From contig DYFV01000010.1 in assembly GCA_020725025.1 (NCBI GenBank), positions 1 through 64,000 of the forward strand: 64,000 nt of DNA. The letters run 5' to 3'. Shown one piece after another: positions 52,621 through 61,134 of this stretch. The stretch comes from Azoarcus sp. Its GTDB lineage: Bacteria; Pseudomonadota; Gammaproteobacteria; Burkholderiales; Rhodocyclaceae. The number at the start of each line of letters is the position of its first letter. Position 1 is the first letter of the stretch. The notes beneath the pieces are model-generated. The model was not told the DNA's origin. It did no database searches and was given only the letters and a program-made list of their open reading frames with translations. The translations under genes and the position numbers were made by a program.

Positions 52621-53073
52621 TCACCCGTCCAGCGCCTCCTGGCTCACCCGCCCGAGCAGCCAGTCCACCCGCAGCCGCACCCCGGCGCCGGAGGGGCGCA
52701 CAAGCTCGATGCTGCCACCGGTGGCCCCGCCGTCCGGGTAGAAGCGGATGGCCGCCCGCCCGTCCGGTGCGATCTCCTTCTCGGCCACCACGGCGCGCAC
52801 GGCCAGCCGGTCGGGCAGCCGCTCGTCGAGGGCGTCCCCCACGCCGAAGCGGCGCGTGCGGAAATCCACGGAGAAGGTCACCGGCCGGCCGCTGCGACCG
52901 GCCTCGAGCCGGGCGCGCTGCATATCCGCGAGCAGCGCCCGAACCGTGGCGCGGTACTGCATCGCCTCGTGCAAGCGCGAGAGGGCGGGCGGGACGACGG
53001 CGAACAGCGCGGCGGCGACGGCGAGCGCCACCACCAGCTCGACGAGGGTGAAGCCGGGCGTCGCGCGGCGCAT
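52621..53073 (-). CDS. gspH: Type II secretion pseudopilin GspH
   Basis: A 150-residue pseudopilin: leader MRRATPG, cut before FTLVELVVALAVAAALFAVV (Glu5). The body has LLADMQRARLEAGRSGRPVT, VDFRTRRFGVG and IRFYPDGGATGGSIEL, the GspH/FimT pattern. It is not a major pseudopilin: the GspG calcium-site motif and C-terminal pattern are absent. It follows gspF by 11 bp. Confidence 0.85.
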   Translation of the reverse strand: MRRATPGFTLVELVVALAVAAALFAVVPPALSRLHEAMQYRATVRALLADMQRARLEAGRSGRPVTFSVDFRTRRFGVGDALDERLPDRLAVRAVVAEKEIAPDGRAAIRFYPDGGATGGSIELVRPSGAGVRLRVDWLLGRVSQEALDG

Positions 53074-53084
53074 CGCAGGGGCCT

Positions 53085-54335
53085 TCAGCCCGCCAGCTCG
53101 CTGATCGACAGCACGCCCGCCAGCAGCGACACCACCAGGAGCCCGATGACCCCGCCCAGCACCAGGATGAGCAGGGGTTCGAGCAGCCCCAGGGCGCGCT
53201 TGATGGCCGCCTGCACCTCGGCGTCGTGGATGCGGGCGAGCTCGAGGAGCAGCTCGTCGAGCCGTCCGGTCTCCTCTCCCAGGCGCACCATGTCCAGGGC
53301 GAGCGGGGTGAAAAGCCCGGTGGCGGCGAGCGCGTCCGCCAGGCGCCCGCCCTGGCGGATGGCGGGCGTGACGCCGGCGAGCGCCGTGCGCAGCCGGACG
53401 TTGCCCAGGGTGTCCGAGGCGATGCGGATGGCGCCGACGATGGGCACGCCGCTCGCGAGAAGCGTCCCCAGGCTGCGCGCGAAGCGGGTGATCTCAAACT
53501 TCTGCACCATGGCGCCGAAGACCGGCAGGGCGAGCAGCCGCCCGTCGCGCCAGCGGCGCCCGGCGGGCGTAGCGAGCCAGCGGCCGAGCGCGAGCCCGCC
53601 CCCGGCGAGCACGAGCGCGAGGAGCCAACCCCACTCCGCCGTGCCCCGCCCCGCGGCGACGATCACCCGCGTGGCCAGCGGCAGCGCCTCGCCCATGTCG
53701 GCGAAGAGGGCCTCGAACTGGGGGATGACGAAGACCAGCATGAGGACGATGGAGATCAGCGCCACCGTCACCAGCAGCGCCGGGTAGAGGAGCGCCGAGA
53801 GTACGCCTTCGCGCAGCGCGCGCATCCGCTCCATGTGCTCCGCGAGCCGCGAGAGCACCTCCGCCAGTCGCCCGCCGGCCTCCCCGGCGCGCACCATGTT
53901 CACGTAGAACTCCCCGAACAGCGCCTGGTGGGCGGCCAGCGCCTGGCTCAGGCCCTTGCCCGCCTTCACCGCGCGCAGCAGGTCTTCGAGCAGCGCGCGC
54001 ATGGCGTCCTTGCGCGCCATGCCGGCCAGCACCCGCAAGGCGCGGTCGAGGGGTATGCCCGCGTGCAGCGTCACCGCCAGCTCCGCGGTGAAGGCCTGGA
54101 CGTCGCGCCGGTCGGGCCCGCGGGTGGCGCCTGGGCGCGCGAAGCGCCACGTCGAACGGGCCGCGCCCGGCGGCTCGGCGGCGGAGCGCGCCGGTCCGTC
54201 GCTCTCATCCACGCGGATCGGGGTGTAGCCCTGGGCGCGCAGGCGGCGCAGCGCGAGCGTCCGGGAGGCCGCCTCCAGGCGGCCGTCCACCAGCGCCCCG
54301 TCGGACCGCGCGGCGCGCCAGGTGTATTCAGCCAT
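53085..54335 (-). CDS. gspF: Type II secretion inner-membrane platform protein GspF
   Basis: A 416-residue platform protein with two GspF domains (FTAELAVTLHAGIPLDRAL and FARSLGTLLASGVPIVGAI), three membrane helices (near 180-205, 230-250, 385-410) and the VRAGEAGGRL and VRLGEETGRL repeats. It connects the ATPase to pseudopilus assembly. Its start overlaps the gspE end by 8 bp. Confidence 0.93.
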   Translation of the reverse strand: MAEYTWRAARSDGALVDGRLEAASRTLALRRLRAQGYTPIRVDESDGPARSAAEPPGAARSTWRFARPGATRGPDRRDVQAFTAELAVTLHAGIPLDRALRVLAGMARKDAMRALLEDLLRAVKAGKGLSQALAAHQALFGEFYVNMVRAGEAGGRLAEVLSRLAEHMERMRALREGVLSALLYPALLVTVALISIVLMLVFVIPQFEALFADMGEALPLATRVIVAAGRGTAEWGWLLALVLAGGGLALGRWLATPAGRRWRDGRLLALPVFGAMVQKFEITRFARSLGTLLASGVPIVGAIRIASDTLGNVRLRTALAGVTPAIRQGGRLADALAATGLFTPLALDMVRLGEETGRLDELLLELARIHDAEVQAAIKRALGLLEPLLILVLGGVIGLLVVSLLAGVLSISELAG

Positions 54336-56049
54336 GCTCGTCCTGGTCCTGGGTGACGCGCAGCACCTCGGCCAGGGAGGTCACGCCGGTGGCCACCTTG
54401 CGCAGGCCGTCCTCGTGCAGGGTGCGCATCCCGCTGCGGCGGGCCACCGCGTGCAGCGCGCCGGCGTCGGCGCCGGCGAGGATGGCCTGGTGGGCCGTCT
54501 CGTCCATCACGAAGAGCTCGTGGATGGAGGTCCGGCCGAGGTAGCCGGTGTCCTTGCACCGGGGGCAGCCGCGCGGGGCGAAGACGGTTCCCGGGGTGTC
54601 TGCCAGGATGCGGGCGAGTCCGGTGCGAGCCAGGGTCGCCGCCGGCAGCCCGGCGGGCTCCCGGCAATGGGGGCAGAGCCGGCGCACCAGCCGCTGGGAG
54701 AGCACGCCGTTCACGGTGGAGGTGACGAGATAGCGCTCGACCCCCATGTCTTCCAGCCGGATCACCGCGCCGGCGGCGGTGTTGGTGTGCAGGGTCGACA
54801 GCACGAGGTGGCCGGTGAGCGCCGACTGTACCGCGATCTGGGCCGTCTCCGAGTCGCGCATCTCGCCGATCATGATGATGTCCGGGTCCTGGCGAAGGAT
54901 GGAGCGCAGCGCCCGGGCGAAGGTGAGCCCGATCTGCGGCTGCACCTGCACCTGGTTCACCCCGGCGAGCTGGTACTCCACCGGATCCTCCACGGTGAGG
55001 ATCTTGAGCGCCGCCGCGTCGAGCCGGGCGAGGGCGGCGTAGAGGGTGGTGGTCTTGCCGCTGCCGGTGGGGCCGGTGACCAGCAGGATCCCGTGGGGCC
55101 GAGCCAGGAGCTCGCGAAAGCGCGCCAGGGTGTCCTCGGCGAACCCCATGTCTTCCAGCCCGAGCCGGATGCTGGCGCGGTCGAGCACCCGCAGGACGAC
55201 GCTCTCGCCGTGCACCGTGGGCAGGGTCGACACGCGCAGGTCCAGCTCGTGCCCCTTGACCCGGGTCATGATGCGCCCGTCCTGGGGCAGGCGCCGCTCG
55301 GCGATGTCCAGCTGGGCCAGCAGCTTGATGCGCGAGGTCACCGCGGCGCCCAGGGCGGTCGCCACCGACTCGGCCTCCTGCAGCACGCCGTCCACCCGGT
55401 AGCGCAGGTGCAGGGCGTCGGCGAAGGGCTCGATGTGGATGTCCGAGGCGCGCAGGTCCACCACCCGCGCGACGAGCTGGTTCACGAAGCGGATCACCGG
55501 CGCCTCGCTGGCGAGGTCGCGCAGGTGCTCGATGAACTCGTCGCCGCCCGCCCCCTCGCCGAGCTCCACCCGCCCGTCGTCGGACTCGGCCTCGACCTCC
55601 GGCGCGGCCTGCAAGCGCGCGAGCGCCGCCTGGATCTCGGACTCCAGGCCCAGCCGCGGCCGGATCTCCAGCCCGGCCGCGAGACGCAGGGCCTTGGCGA
55701 GGAAGGCGTCCTGCGGCGTGGCCATCGCCACCTCGAGGGCGCCGTCCTCGCGGCGCAGCGGCAGCAGGCCATGATGGCGCAGGTACTCGGTCGTCACGCC
55801 GCTCAGCGTCGGCGGTGTGTCGGGGTAGCTCTCGGCGGTCACCAGGGGCACGTCGAGCTGATCCGAGAGGGCGCGCGCCACGTCGAGCTCGGCGACGAGC
55901 CCCAGGCGCACCAGCACTCGGCCCAGCAGGTCGCCCATCTCCTGCTGCGCGGCGAGCGCCCGCTCCAGGTCGCGGGGTGCGAGCCGGTCCGCGCGGACCA
56001 GGCGTTCGCCCAGCGGCAGGGCTTCGTCCGTCGAGCTCGCCACGGTCAT
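54328..56049 (-). CDS. gspE: Type II secretion ATPase GspE
   Basis: A 573-residue ATPase: N-terminal MshEN-like domain (about 10-66), a linker domain, then the AAA core with GPTGSGKTTT (Walker A), IGEMRDSETAQIA, STLHTNTA and a zinc four-Cys site (CPHC, CPRC). The two N-terminal 24-residue repeats with 5-residue spacer begin PLG and LLG, so the c-di-GMP-contacting Arg of the RLG motif is missing. Start 56049 is favoured by GAGGGAGGG; ATG 56088 is an alternative. It is the first gene of the gsp operon and powers the pseudopilus. Confidence 0.94.
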   Translation of the reverse strand: MTVASSTDEALPLGERLVRADRLAPRDLERALAAQQEMGDLLGRVLVRLGLVAELDVARALSDQLDVPLVTAESYPDTPPTLSGVTTEYLRHHGLLPLRREDGALEVAMATPQDAFLAKALRLAAGLEIRPRLGLESEIQAALARLQAAPEVEAESDDGRVELGEGAGGDEFIEHLRDLASEAPVIRFVNQLVARVVDLRASDIHIEPFADALHLRYRVDGVLQEAESVATALGAAVTSRIKLLAQLDIAERRLPQDGRIMTRVKGHELDLRVSTLPTVHGESVVLRVLDRASIRLGLEDMGFAEDTLARFRELLARPHGILLVTGPTGSGKTTTLYAALARLDAAALKILTVEDPVEYQLAGVNQVQVQPQIGLTFARALRSILRQDPDIIMIGEMRDSETAQIAVQSALTGHLVLSTLHTNTAAGAVIRLEDMGVERYLVTSTVNGVLSQRLVRRLCPHCREPAGLPAATLARTGLARILADTPGTVFAPRGCPRCKDTGYLGRTSIHELFVMDETAHQAILAGADAGALHAVARRSGMRTLHEDGLRKVATGVTSLAEVLRVTQDQDEHG

Positions 56050-56140
56050 CTGCGCGTCCCTCCCTCGCGGGACGCCACGACGCGTCACGGCGACGGCCGT
56101 CCCGTTCGATTATGGCAGGCGAACACGGGTGTCGCCGGTG

Positions 56141-56156
56141 TGTAACCGGGGTTACA
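56141..56156. promoter_or_regulatory. Perfect 16-bp palindrome between gspE and the DUF779 gene
   Basis: TGTAACC (56141-56147), GG, GGTTACA (56150-56156). It lies about 90 bp before gspE and 105 bp before the DUF779 gene in the divergent gap. This is a good place for an operator, but I know no factor for it. Confidence 0.4.
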
Positions 56157-56262
56157 GACGGTCAGGCTTGCCCTCGCCAAGATCTGCGGCGTCGACTGCC
56201 GACCGCCGCGTTGTCCGATATCCGGCTTGCGGTCGTTTCGGCCCAGGTGAAGGAGAGGAGAC

Positions 56263-56601
56263 ATGGTCGAGCGCGTAGTGGCCACCAAAGGCGCCCTGGC
56301 ATTGCTGGCCCGGCTTCGCGAGAAGCACGGGCCGCTGGTGTTGCATCAGTCGGAAGGCTGGCGCGAAGGCGCCTCGCCCGCGTGCGTGCCGCGGGCGCGC
56401 TTCACTGCCGGCATCTCGGATCGGCTGCTGGGCGAGATCGGCGACTGCCCGATCTACGTGAGCAGGAGTCACGAGGCGTACTGGCGCTACGCCCAGCTCA
56501 TCATCGACGCGGCCGAGGACGGCGGCGAAGCGGCGGGCGGCATCTTCCGGGCCCGCTCGCGGCGCTTCGACACCGAGGAATGGGCGACGCTGGGGGGGTA
56601 G
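56263..56601 (+). CDS. DUF779 family protein with altered cysteine motif
   Basis: A 112-residue protein matching DUF779 along its length: ALLARLREKHGPLVLHQSEGW, LLGEIGDCPIYVSRSHEAYW, QLIIDAAE. (The first segment is residues 11-31; its core is KHGPLVLHQSEGW.) DUF779 genes often lie next to aldehyde dehydrogenases. The common SGGCCDGSSPMC segment reads SEGWREGASPAC here, so two of three Cys are lost and no aldehyde dehydrogenase is near. GAGAGGAGAC precedes the ATG. Function is unknown and possibly changed. Confidence 0.8.
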   Translation: MVERVVATKGALALLARLREKHGPLVLHQSEGWREGASPACVPRARFTAGISDRLLGEIGDCPIYVSRSHEAYWRYAQLIIDAAEDGGEAAGGIFRARSRRFDTEEWATLGG

Positions 56602-56670
56602 CGCTGCACTGGCCTCCTCGCCTGTCCTGTGCCGGCGGGACCTGAAAGGGATCCTCCGCCCGGTTCGCGA

Positions 56671-56699
56671 TTGCCTATGCCGGATGCCTTGGCTAGACT
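56671..56699 (+). promoter_or_regulatory. Promoter-like element for the MoxR operon
   Basis: TTGCCT (56671-56676), exactly 17 bp, then TAGACT (56694-56699), 18 bp before the MoxR ATG. Each hexamer matches the sigma-70 consensus at four positions. The leader would be very short. Confidence 0.4.
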
Positions 56700-56717
56700 C
56701 CGTCCCATTCCAACGAC

Positions 56718-57653
56718 ATGGCGACGGACATGCAGCTTGGGCAGGCCCTCATCGAGAACGTGGAGAAGGTCATCATCGGCAAGCGGCCGGTGATCGAGCT
56801 GGCGGTGGTGGCGCTGCTGTGCCGCGGCCATCTGCTGCTGGAGGACGTGCCGGGAACCGGCAAGACCATGCTCGCGCGGGCGCTGGCCCGCTCGCTCGCG
56901 CTGGAGTCGCGGCGCCTGCAATGCACGCCCGATCTGCTGCCCTCCGATGTGACCGGGGTGCCGGTGTTCAACCAGAAGACGGCGGAGTTCGAGTTCCGTC
57001 CGGGACCGGTGTTCACCAACGTGCTGCTGGCCGACGAGATCAACCGTGCCACCCCGCGGGCCCAGTCGGCACTGCTCGAATGCATGGAGGAGTTCCACGT
57101 CAGCGTGGACGGGCGCACCTACGAGCTTCCCGCGGTGTTCATGGTGCTGGCCACCCAGAACCCGATCGAGATGGCCGGGACCTACGTGCTCCCCGAGGCT
57201 CAGCTCGACCGCTTCTTCATGCGGCTTTCCGTCGGCTATCCGAGCCCGGAGGAGGAGGTGCGCATCCTCCAGGCGCAATCGGCGGGCCATCCGATCGAGC
57301 GGCTCGCGCCGGTGCTCACCGAGTCCGAATTCCTCGCCGCGCGCGACGCGGTGCGCGCCGTCCACGTCGAGCCCGCCGTGGCCGACTACGCCGCCCGCAT
57401 CGTCGCGGCGACCCGCGAGCATCCCGATCTTCGCCTCGGCGCGAGCCCGCGCGGCACCCTGGCCCTGTACCGGGCGGCCCAGGGGCTCGCCTGGCTGCGG
57501 GGGCGCGACTTCGTGTCGCCCGATCTGGTCAAGGCGGCGGTGGCGCCGGTGCTCGCGCACCGCCTCATCCTCAAGCCCCAGGCCGCCGCCGCCGGGCGCG
57601 GCGCGAACCAGGTGCTCGCCGACGTGATGGGCCGGGTGCCGGTACCGGTGTGA
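56718..57653 (+). CDS. MoxR-family AAA ATPase
   Basis: A 311-residue AAA+ ATPase: EDVPGTGKTMLARALA (Walker A), LLADEINRATPRAQSALLE (Walker B), ATQNPIEMAGTYVLPEAQ (sensor one) and the winged end. MoxR proteins act as chaperones that help insert metals or assemble complexes, usually with a DUF58/VWA partner such as the next gene. The next gene is 10 bp downstream. A second ATG at 56730 is possible. Confidence 0.93.
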   Translation: MATDMQLGQALIENVEKVIIGKRPVIELAVVALLCRGHLLLEDVPGTGKTMLARALARSLALESRRLQCTPDLLPSDVTGVPVFNQKTAEFEFRPGPVFTNVLLADEINRATPRAQSALLECMEEFHVSVDGRTYELPAVFMVLATQNPIEMAGTYVLPEAQLDRFFMRLSVGYPSPEEEVRILQAQSAGHPIERLAPVLTESEFLAARDAVRAVHVEPAVADYAARIVAATREHPDLRLGASPRGTLALYRAAQGLAWLRGRDFVSPDLVKAAVAPVLAHRLILKPQAAAAGRGANQVLADVMGRVPVPV

Positions 57654-57663
57654 GCGTGCTCCG

Positions 57664-58980
57664 GTGAATCCGCCGCCCGCCACCGCCACCCTGCCCGCGC
57701 CGACGGGCGAGGGCGTGGGCACGACCGCCTGGGTGCAGCGCCATGTGCGCCCGCTGGTGTTGGCCGCCCTGACCCTCACGGCCTACTTTGCGGCGATGAA
57801 CCGCCATCAGCCGCTGCTGTGGGCCGTCGCGGCCTTGCTGCTCGCGACGCTCGTGGTCGGGCTCGCCTGGCCGCACTGGCTCGTGCGGCGCCTGTCGGTC
57901 GAGCGCAGCGGTCCGCTGCGGGCCCAGGAAGGCGAGACCATCCGGCTCACCGTGCGGGTGCGCAATCACGGGGTGCTGCCGCGCGCGATGATCGAGCTGG
58001 TCGATCGCCTGCCGTTCGTCGGCGCCGCCCGCGGGGAGGTCACGCCCTCCGTGGTGCTGGGTCAGGTCGCCTGGGTGCCGGCCGGGGCGGAGCGGGTGGT
58101 GCCGGTGGACGTGGCGGCCGAGAAGCGCGGGCTTTACCGGCTGGGGCCGGTGGGCCTCGCCTCGCGCTTTCCACTGGGGCTCGCCGAAGCGCGTCACGTG
58201 CGCGACACGGCTGCGGACACCCTCACCATCTATCCGGAGGTGTTTCCGATCGCGGCGCTTCCGTTGCGCGGTGCGCCCGCGCTCCTGCATCGCGGCAGCC
58301 TGCGGCTCACCGACGGAGCGGGCAGCAGCGAGTTCATCGGACTGCGCGAGTACCGCCCGGGCGACAGCCCGCGGCACATCCACTGGCCGAGCAGCGCGCG
58401 CAGCAACGAGCTGATGGTGCGCGAGCTCGAGCCGCAGGCGGCTGCCGCGCTCTGTCTCGTCCTCGACCAGCATCCCCTCGCCAACCTCGGACGCGGCCGC
58501 GAGTCGAGCTTCGAGGTGGCGGTGCGCATCGCCGCCTCGATGGCACGCTTCGCCCTCCTGAACGGCATGCCGGTGCGCCTGGTGGGGCGGGGCCGCGAGC
58601 CGCTGGAGATTCCGGCGGGCGGCGGCGACGCGCATTTCCAGCGCATCCTCGACGCGCTGGCCGTGGTCGCCGCGGACGGCTCCCGGCCTTACACCGAAGC
58701 TCTGGAGGAGGTCGCGCGCTCGGTGACGCGGGGCGAGACGGTGGTGAGCTTCCACAACGAGCTCGTGGCGCCGGGGCGAGCACCCGTGGCGCTCGGCGCG
58801 CTGGCGCTGCTCGCCGCGCGGGGCGCGCACCTCCTCGCGGTGCGCTTCGATCCCGACTCCTTCGCCGGGACGGCGGCGCGCACCGGTGGCGACCCCATCA
58901 CGGCGGGGCTGCGCGAGCTCGGCGCCGAGGTGGTCACGGTGCGCCGCGGCGACGATCTCGCAGCCCTGTTCAACCCATGA
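57664..58980 (+). CDS. DUF58 domain protein
   Basis: A 438-residue protein starting at GTG. Two helices lie near 30-65, then a beta-rich region and the DUF58 core GLREYRPGDSPRHIHWPSSARS, which is the family signature (core REYRPGDSPRHIHWPSSA). The MIDAS-like VWA part follows (LCLVLDQHP). DUF58 proteins work with MoxR ATPases in envelope or complex assembly. Its stop overlaps the next start (ATGA). Confidence 0.9.
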   Translation: MNPPPATATLPAPTGEGVGTTAWVQRHVRPLVLAALTLTAYFAAMNRHQPLLWAVAALLLATLVVGLAWPHWLVRRLSVERSGPLRAQEGETIRLTVRVRNHGVLPRAMIELVDRLPFVGAARGEVTPSVVLGQVAWVPAGAERVVPVDVAAEKRGLYRLGPVGLASRFPLGLAEARHVRDTAADTLTIYPEVFPIAALPLRGAPALLHRGSLRLTDGAGSSEFIGLREYRPGDSPRHIHWPSSARSNELMVRELEPQAAAALCLVLDQHPLANLGRGRESSFEVAVRIAASMARFALLNGMPVRLVGRGREPLEIPAGGGDAHFQRILDALAVVAADGSRPYTEALEEVARSVTRGETVVSFHNELVAPGRAPVALGALALLAARGAHLLAVRFDPDSFAGTAARTGGDPITAGLRELGAEVVTVRRGDDLAALFNP

Positions 58981-60359
58981 AAGTGCAGGTCCCGCTCGCC
59001 CACGGCCCGGCCTACCTGGGGCTCTTCGCCTGCCTGATGCTGGGGGTGCTCGCCAACGCCTTTCTCGACATCGAGTACGGCAGCTTCGGCCTGGAGGCGG
59101 GATTCTGGGCCGTCGCCTTCGGCCTCACCCTGCACCTCGGCTGGCGCCAGCAGGGGGAGGCGAGCGACGCGGGGCGGTCGTGGCAGCGGCGCGTCCTGGT
59201 CCTGATGCTGGTGCTCTTCTTCCTCGTCTTCCTGCCGACGTGGGGGATGCCGCGGGCGGGCATCTACCTGCTGTGCGGTCTGCAGGCGGCGCAGAACTGC
59301 GTCACCACCACGCGCCGGCAGTTCCAGTACGGGCTGGTCGTCTCGGTGGTGCTGGTGCTGTTCGCCTCGTCCCACGGGCGGGCCGACTGGACGCTGCTCT
59401 TCTACGTGCTGCCCTACGTGGTGGCGGTGGTGGTGACGCTGGTGGCGGAGCAGGTCGGCTACCGCAGCCGCCAGATCGAGGCCGAAAGCCTCGCCATGGC
59501 GCGCGTGCCCGGCCAGGGACTCGCCGTGCTGGCGGCCTCCCTGGTCATCCTGAGCCTTGCCGGACTCCTCTACGCGGTGACACCGCAGGCGAGCTGGTCG
59601 TCCCTGTCGTGGCGCCACGGCCTGCCCGGCGGCGTGACGGTGGGCCCGGGAGAGGCGGCGTCCGTCGAGCCGGGAGGCGCGGGCGCAGGCGGCGGCGCGG
59701 GAGGTGCCGCGGAAGGTGGGGCCGGGGGCGCCCGGCGTTCCGACTGGCCGACCCCGGCCGAGATGCGCGAGGCCGCGCGACGACCCGGCATGCCGGGCTG
59801 GCAGGCGGCGACCATCGAGGCGATGGCCGACGGGCTGGAGTGGCTGGAGCAGGCGACCGCCCCCATGCGCGAGAAGCTGCGCGACCTGCTGGACGCCCTG
59901 CGGCAGTGGCTCGACGCGCACCGCGCCGAGCTCGCGATGGCGGCCCTGGCGCTCCTGATCCTCGCGCTGCTCGCCGCCGCCGCCTTCCTGTTGCGCGAGA
60001 CGCGGCCGATCGCCTGGGCCCGTACCCGCGCCGACTACGTCCTCGTGGCCCTGCTCGGCCTGCACGGCGAGGGCCACGCCGCGGTCCGCCGCATTCATGC
60101 CGCGAGCGAGCGCTTCTTCGATTTCCTCGGCGAAGGGCGCCCGGCCGCGATGGACCTGAGTACTTATCTGCACCGCCTCGACGGGCGCTTCCATGGAGCG
60201 CACGAGGACCTGGTGCAACTCGTCGGCATCGTCGAACGGGTCCGCTATGGCGGGGCGCTGCCCGATCCGGAGGAGGTCGCGACGATGCGGGCGAGCTACC
60301 GCCGCCTGTTCCGGCGGCTCCGGGACCAGGGGCTCACTTCAACAGCCGCCGCCGCGTGA
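58977..60359 (+). CDS. TgpA-like membrane protein without a transglutaminase core
   Basis: A 460-residue membrane protein. The first 200 residues form six or seven helices like the N-terminal part of TgpA (LQAAQNCVTTTRRQFQYGLV then a helix). A Gly/Ala-rich linker follows (about 220-255), then an amphipathic segment, one helix near 320-342 and a C-terminal soluble part of about 115 residues, in the place of DUF4129. The transglutaminase Cys-His-Asp domain normally found between these parts is absent. It overlaps the DUF58 gene by 4 bp and the convergent ABC permease gene by 26 bp. Confidence 0.7.
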   Translation: MKVQVPLAHGPAYLGLFACLMLGVLANAFLDIEYGSFGLEAGFWAVAFGLTLHLGWRQQGEASDAGRSWQRRVLVLMLVLFFLVFLPTWGMPRAGIYLLCGLQAAQNCVTTTRRQFQYGLVVSVVLVLFASSHGRADWTLLFYVLPYVVAVVVTLVAEQVGYRSRQIEAESLAMARVPGQGLAVLAASLVILSLAGLLYAVTPQASWSSLSWRHGLPGGVTVGPGEAASVEPGGAGAGGGAGGAAEGGAGGARRSDWPTPAEMREAARRPGMPGWQAATIEAMADGLEWLEQATAPMREKLRDLLDALRQWLDAHRAELAMAALALLILALLAAAAFLLRETRPIAWARTRADYVLVALLGLHGEGHAAVRRIHAASERFFDFLGEGRPAAMDLSTYLHRLDGRFHGAHEDLVQLVGIVERVRYGGALPDPEEVATMRASYRRLFRRLRDQGLTSTAAAA

Positions 60360-61131
60360 GGGCGAGCGCCACCCAGAACGCGACCACCCCGTAGGCCGCC
60401 AGCACGGCCACGTGCAGCGCGATCGCCTGCGGCACCGCGCCCATCAGGAGCGGGCGGGCGAGCGCCACCGCGTGGGTGAGCGGCAGCAGGTCCGTCACCG
60501 CGCGCAGCGCGGGGGGCAACTGCTCGACCGGGAAGAATACCCCCGACACCAGGGTCATCGGCGTGACGAAGAGGGTGAAGTAGTACATGAAGAAGTCGTA
60601 GCTCGGGGCGAGGGCGGTCATGACCAGCCCGAGGGCGGCGAAGACGAGGCCGATGAGGAAGACGAGCGGCAGCAGCCACAGGGCGTAGCGTGTCTCCACC
60701 AGGCCGAAGAGCACCACCACCAGCAGGATCGCCGCGCCCGACAGCAGCGCCTTGGAGGCGGCCCACACCAGCTCGGCCAGGACCACGTCGTCGAGGTCGA
60801 TGGGGGCGTTCATGATCGCCTCCCAGGTCTTCTGCACGTGCATGCGCGAGAAGCCCGAGTAGAGCACCTCGAAGGACGCGCTGTTCATGGTCGAGTAGCA
60901 CACCATGCCGGCGGCCAGGAAGCTGATGTAGGGCACGCCCGCCACCTCGCCCACCAGCATGCCGATGCCGAAGCCCAGGCCGAAGAGATAGATCACCGGG
61001 TCGGCCAGGTTGCCGAGCACCGAGGGCAGGGCGAGTTTGCGCCACACCAGGAAGTTGCGCTGCCACACCGGCACGAAACGCAGCGAGAAGCGCGGGGCGC
61101 GCCAGGGTGAGCCGGCGATCGAGCGCTCCAT
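60334..61131 (-). CDS. ABC-2 type transporter permease, NodJ-like
   Basis: A 265-residue permease with six helices. ADPVIYLFGLGFGIG, SFEVLYSGFSRMHVQKTWEA and ALGLVMTALAPSYDFFMYYF are the NodJ/YadH-type landmarks. (The second is SGFSRMHVQKTWEA at its core.) It pairs with the ATPase gene 3 bp upstream. In betaproteobacteria such NodIJ relatives are common and not tied to nodulation; they probably export a lipid or glycolipid. Confidence 0.9.
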   Translation of the reverse strand: MERSIAGSPWRAPRFSLRFVPVWQRNFLVWRKLALPSVLGNLADPVIYLFGLGFGIGMLVGEVAGVPYISFLAAGMVCYSTMNSASFEVLYSGFSRMHVQKTWEAIMNAPIDLDDVVLAELVWAASKALLSGAAILLVVVLFGLVETRYALWLLPLVFLIGLVFAALGLVMTALAPSYDFFMYYFTLFVTPMTLVSGVFFPVEQLPPALRAVTDLLPLTHAVALARPLLMGAVPQAIALHVAVLAAYGVVAFWVALALTRRRLLK

Positions 61132-61134
61132 GCC

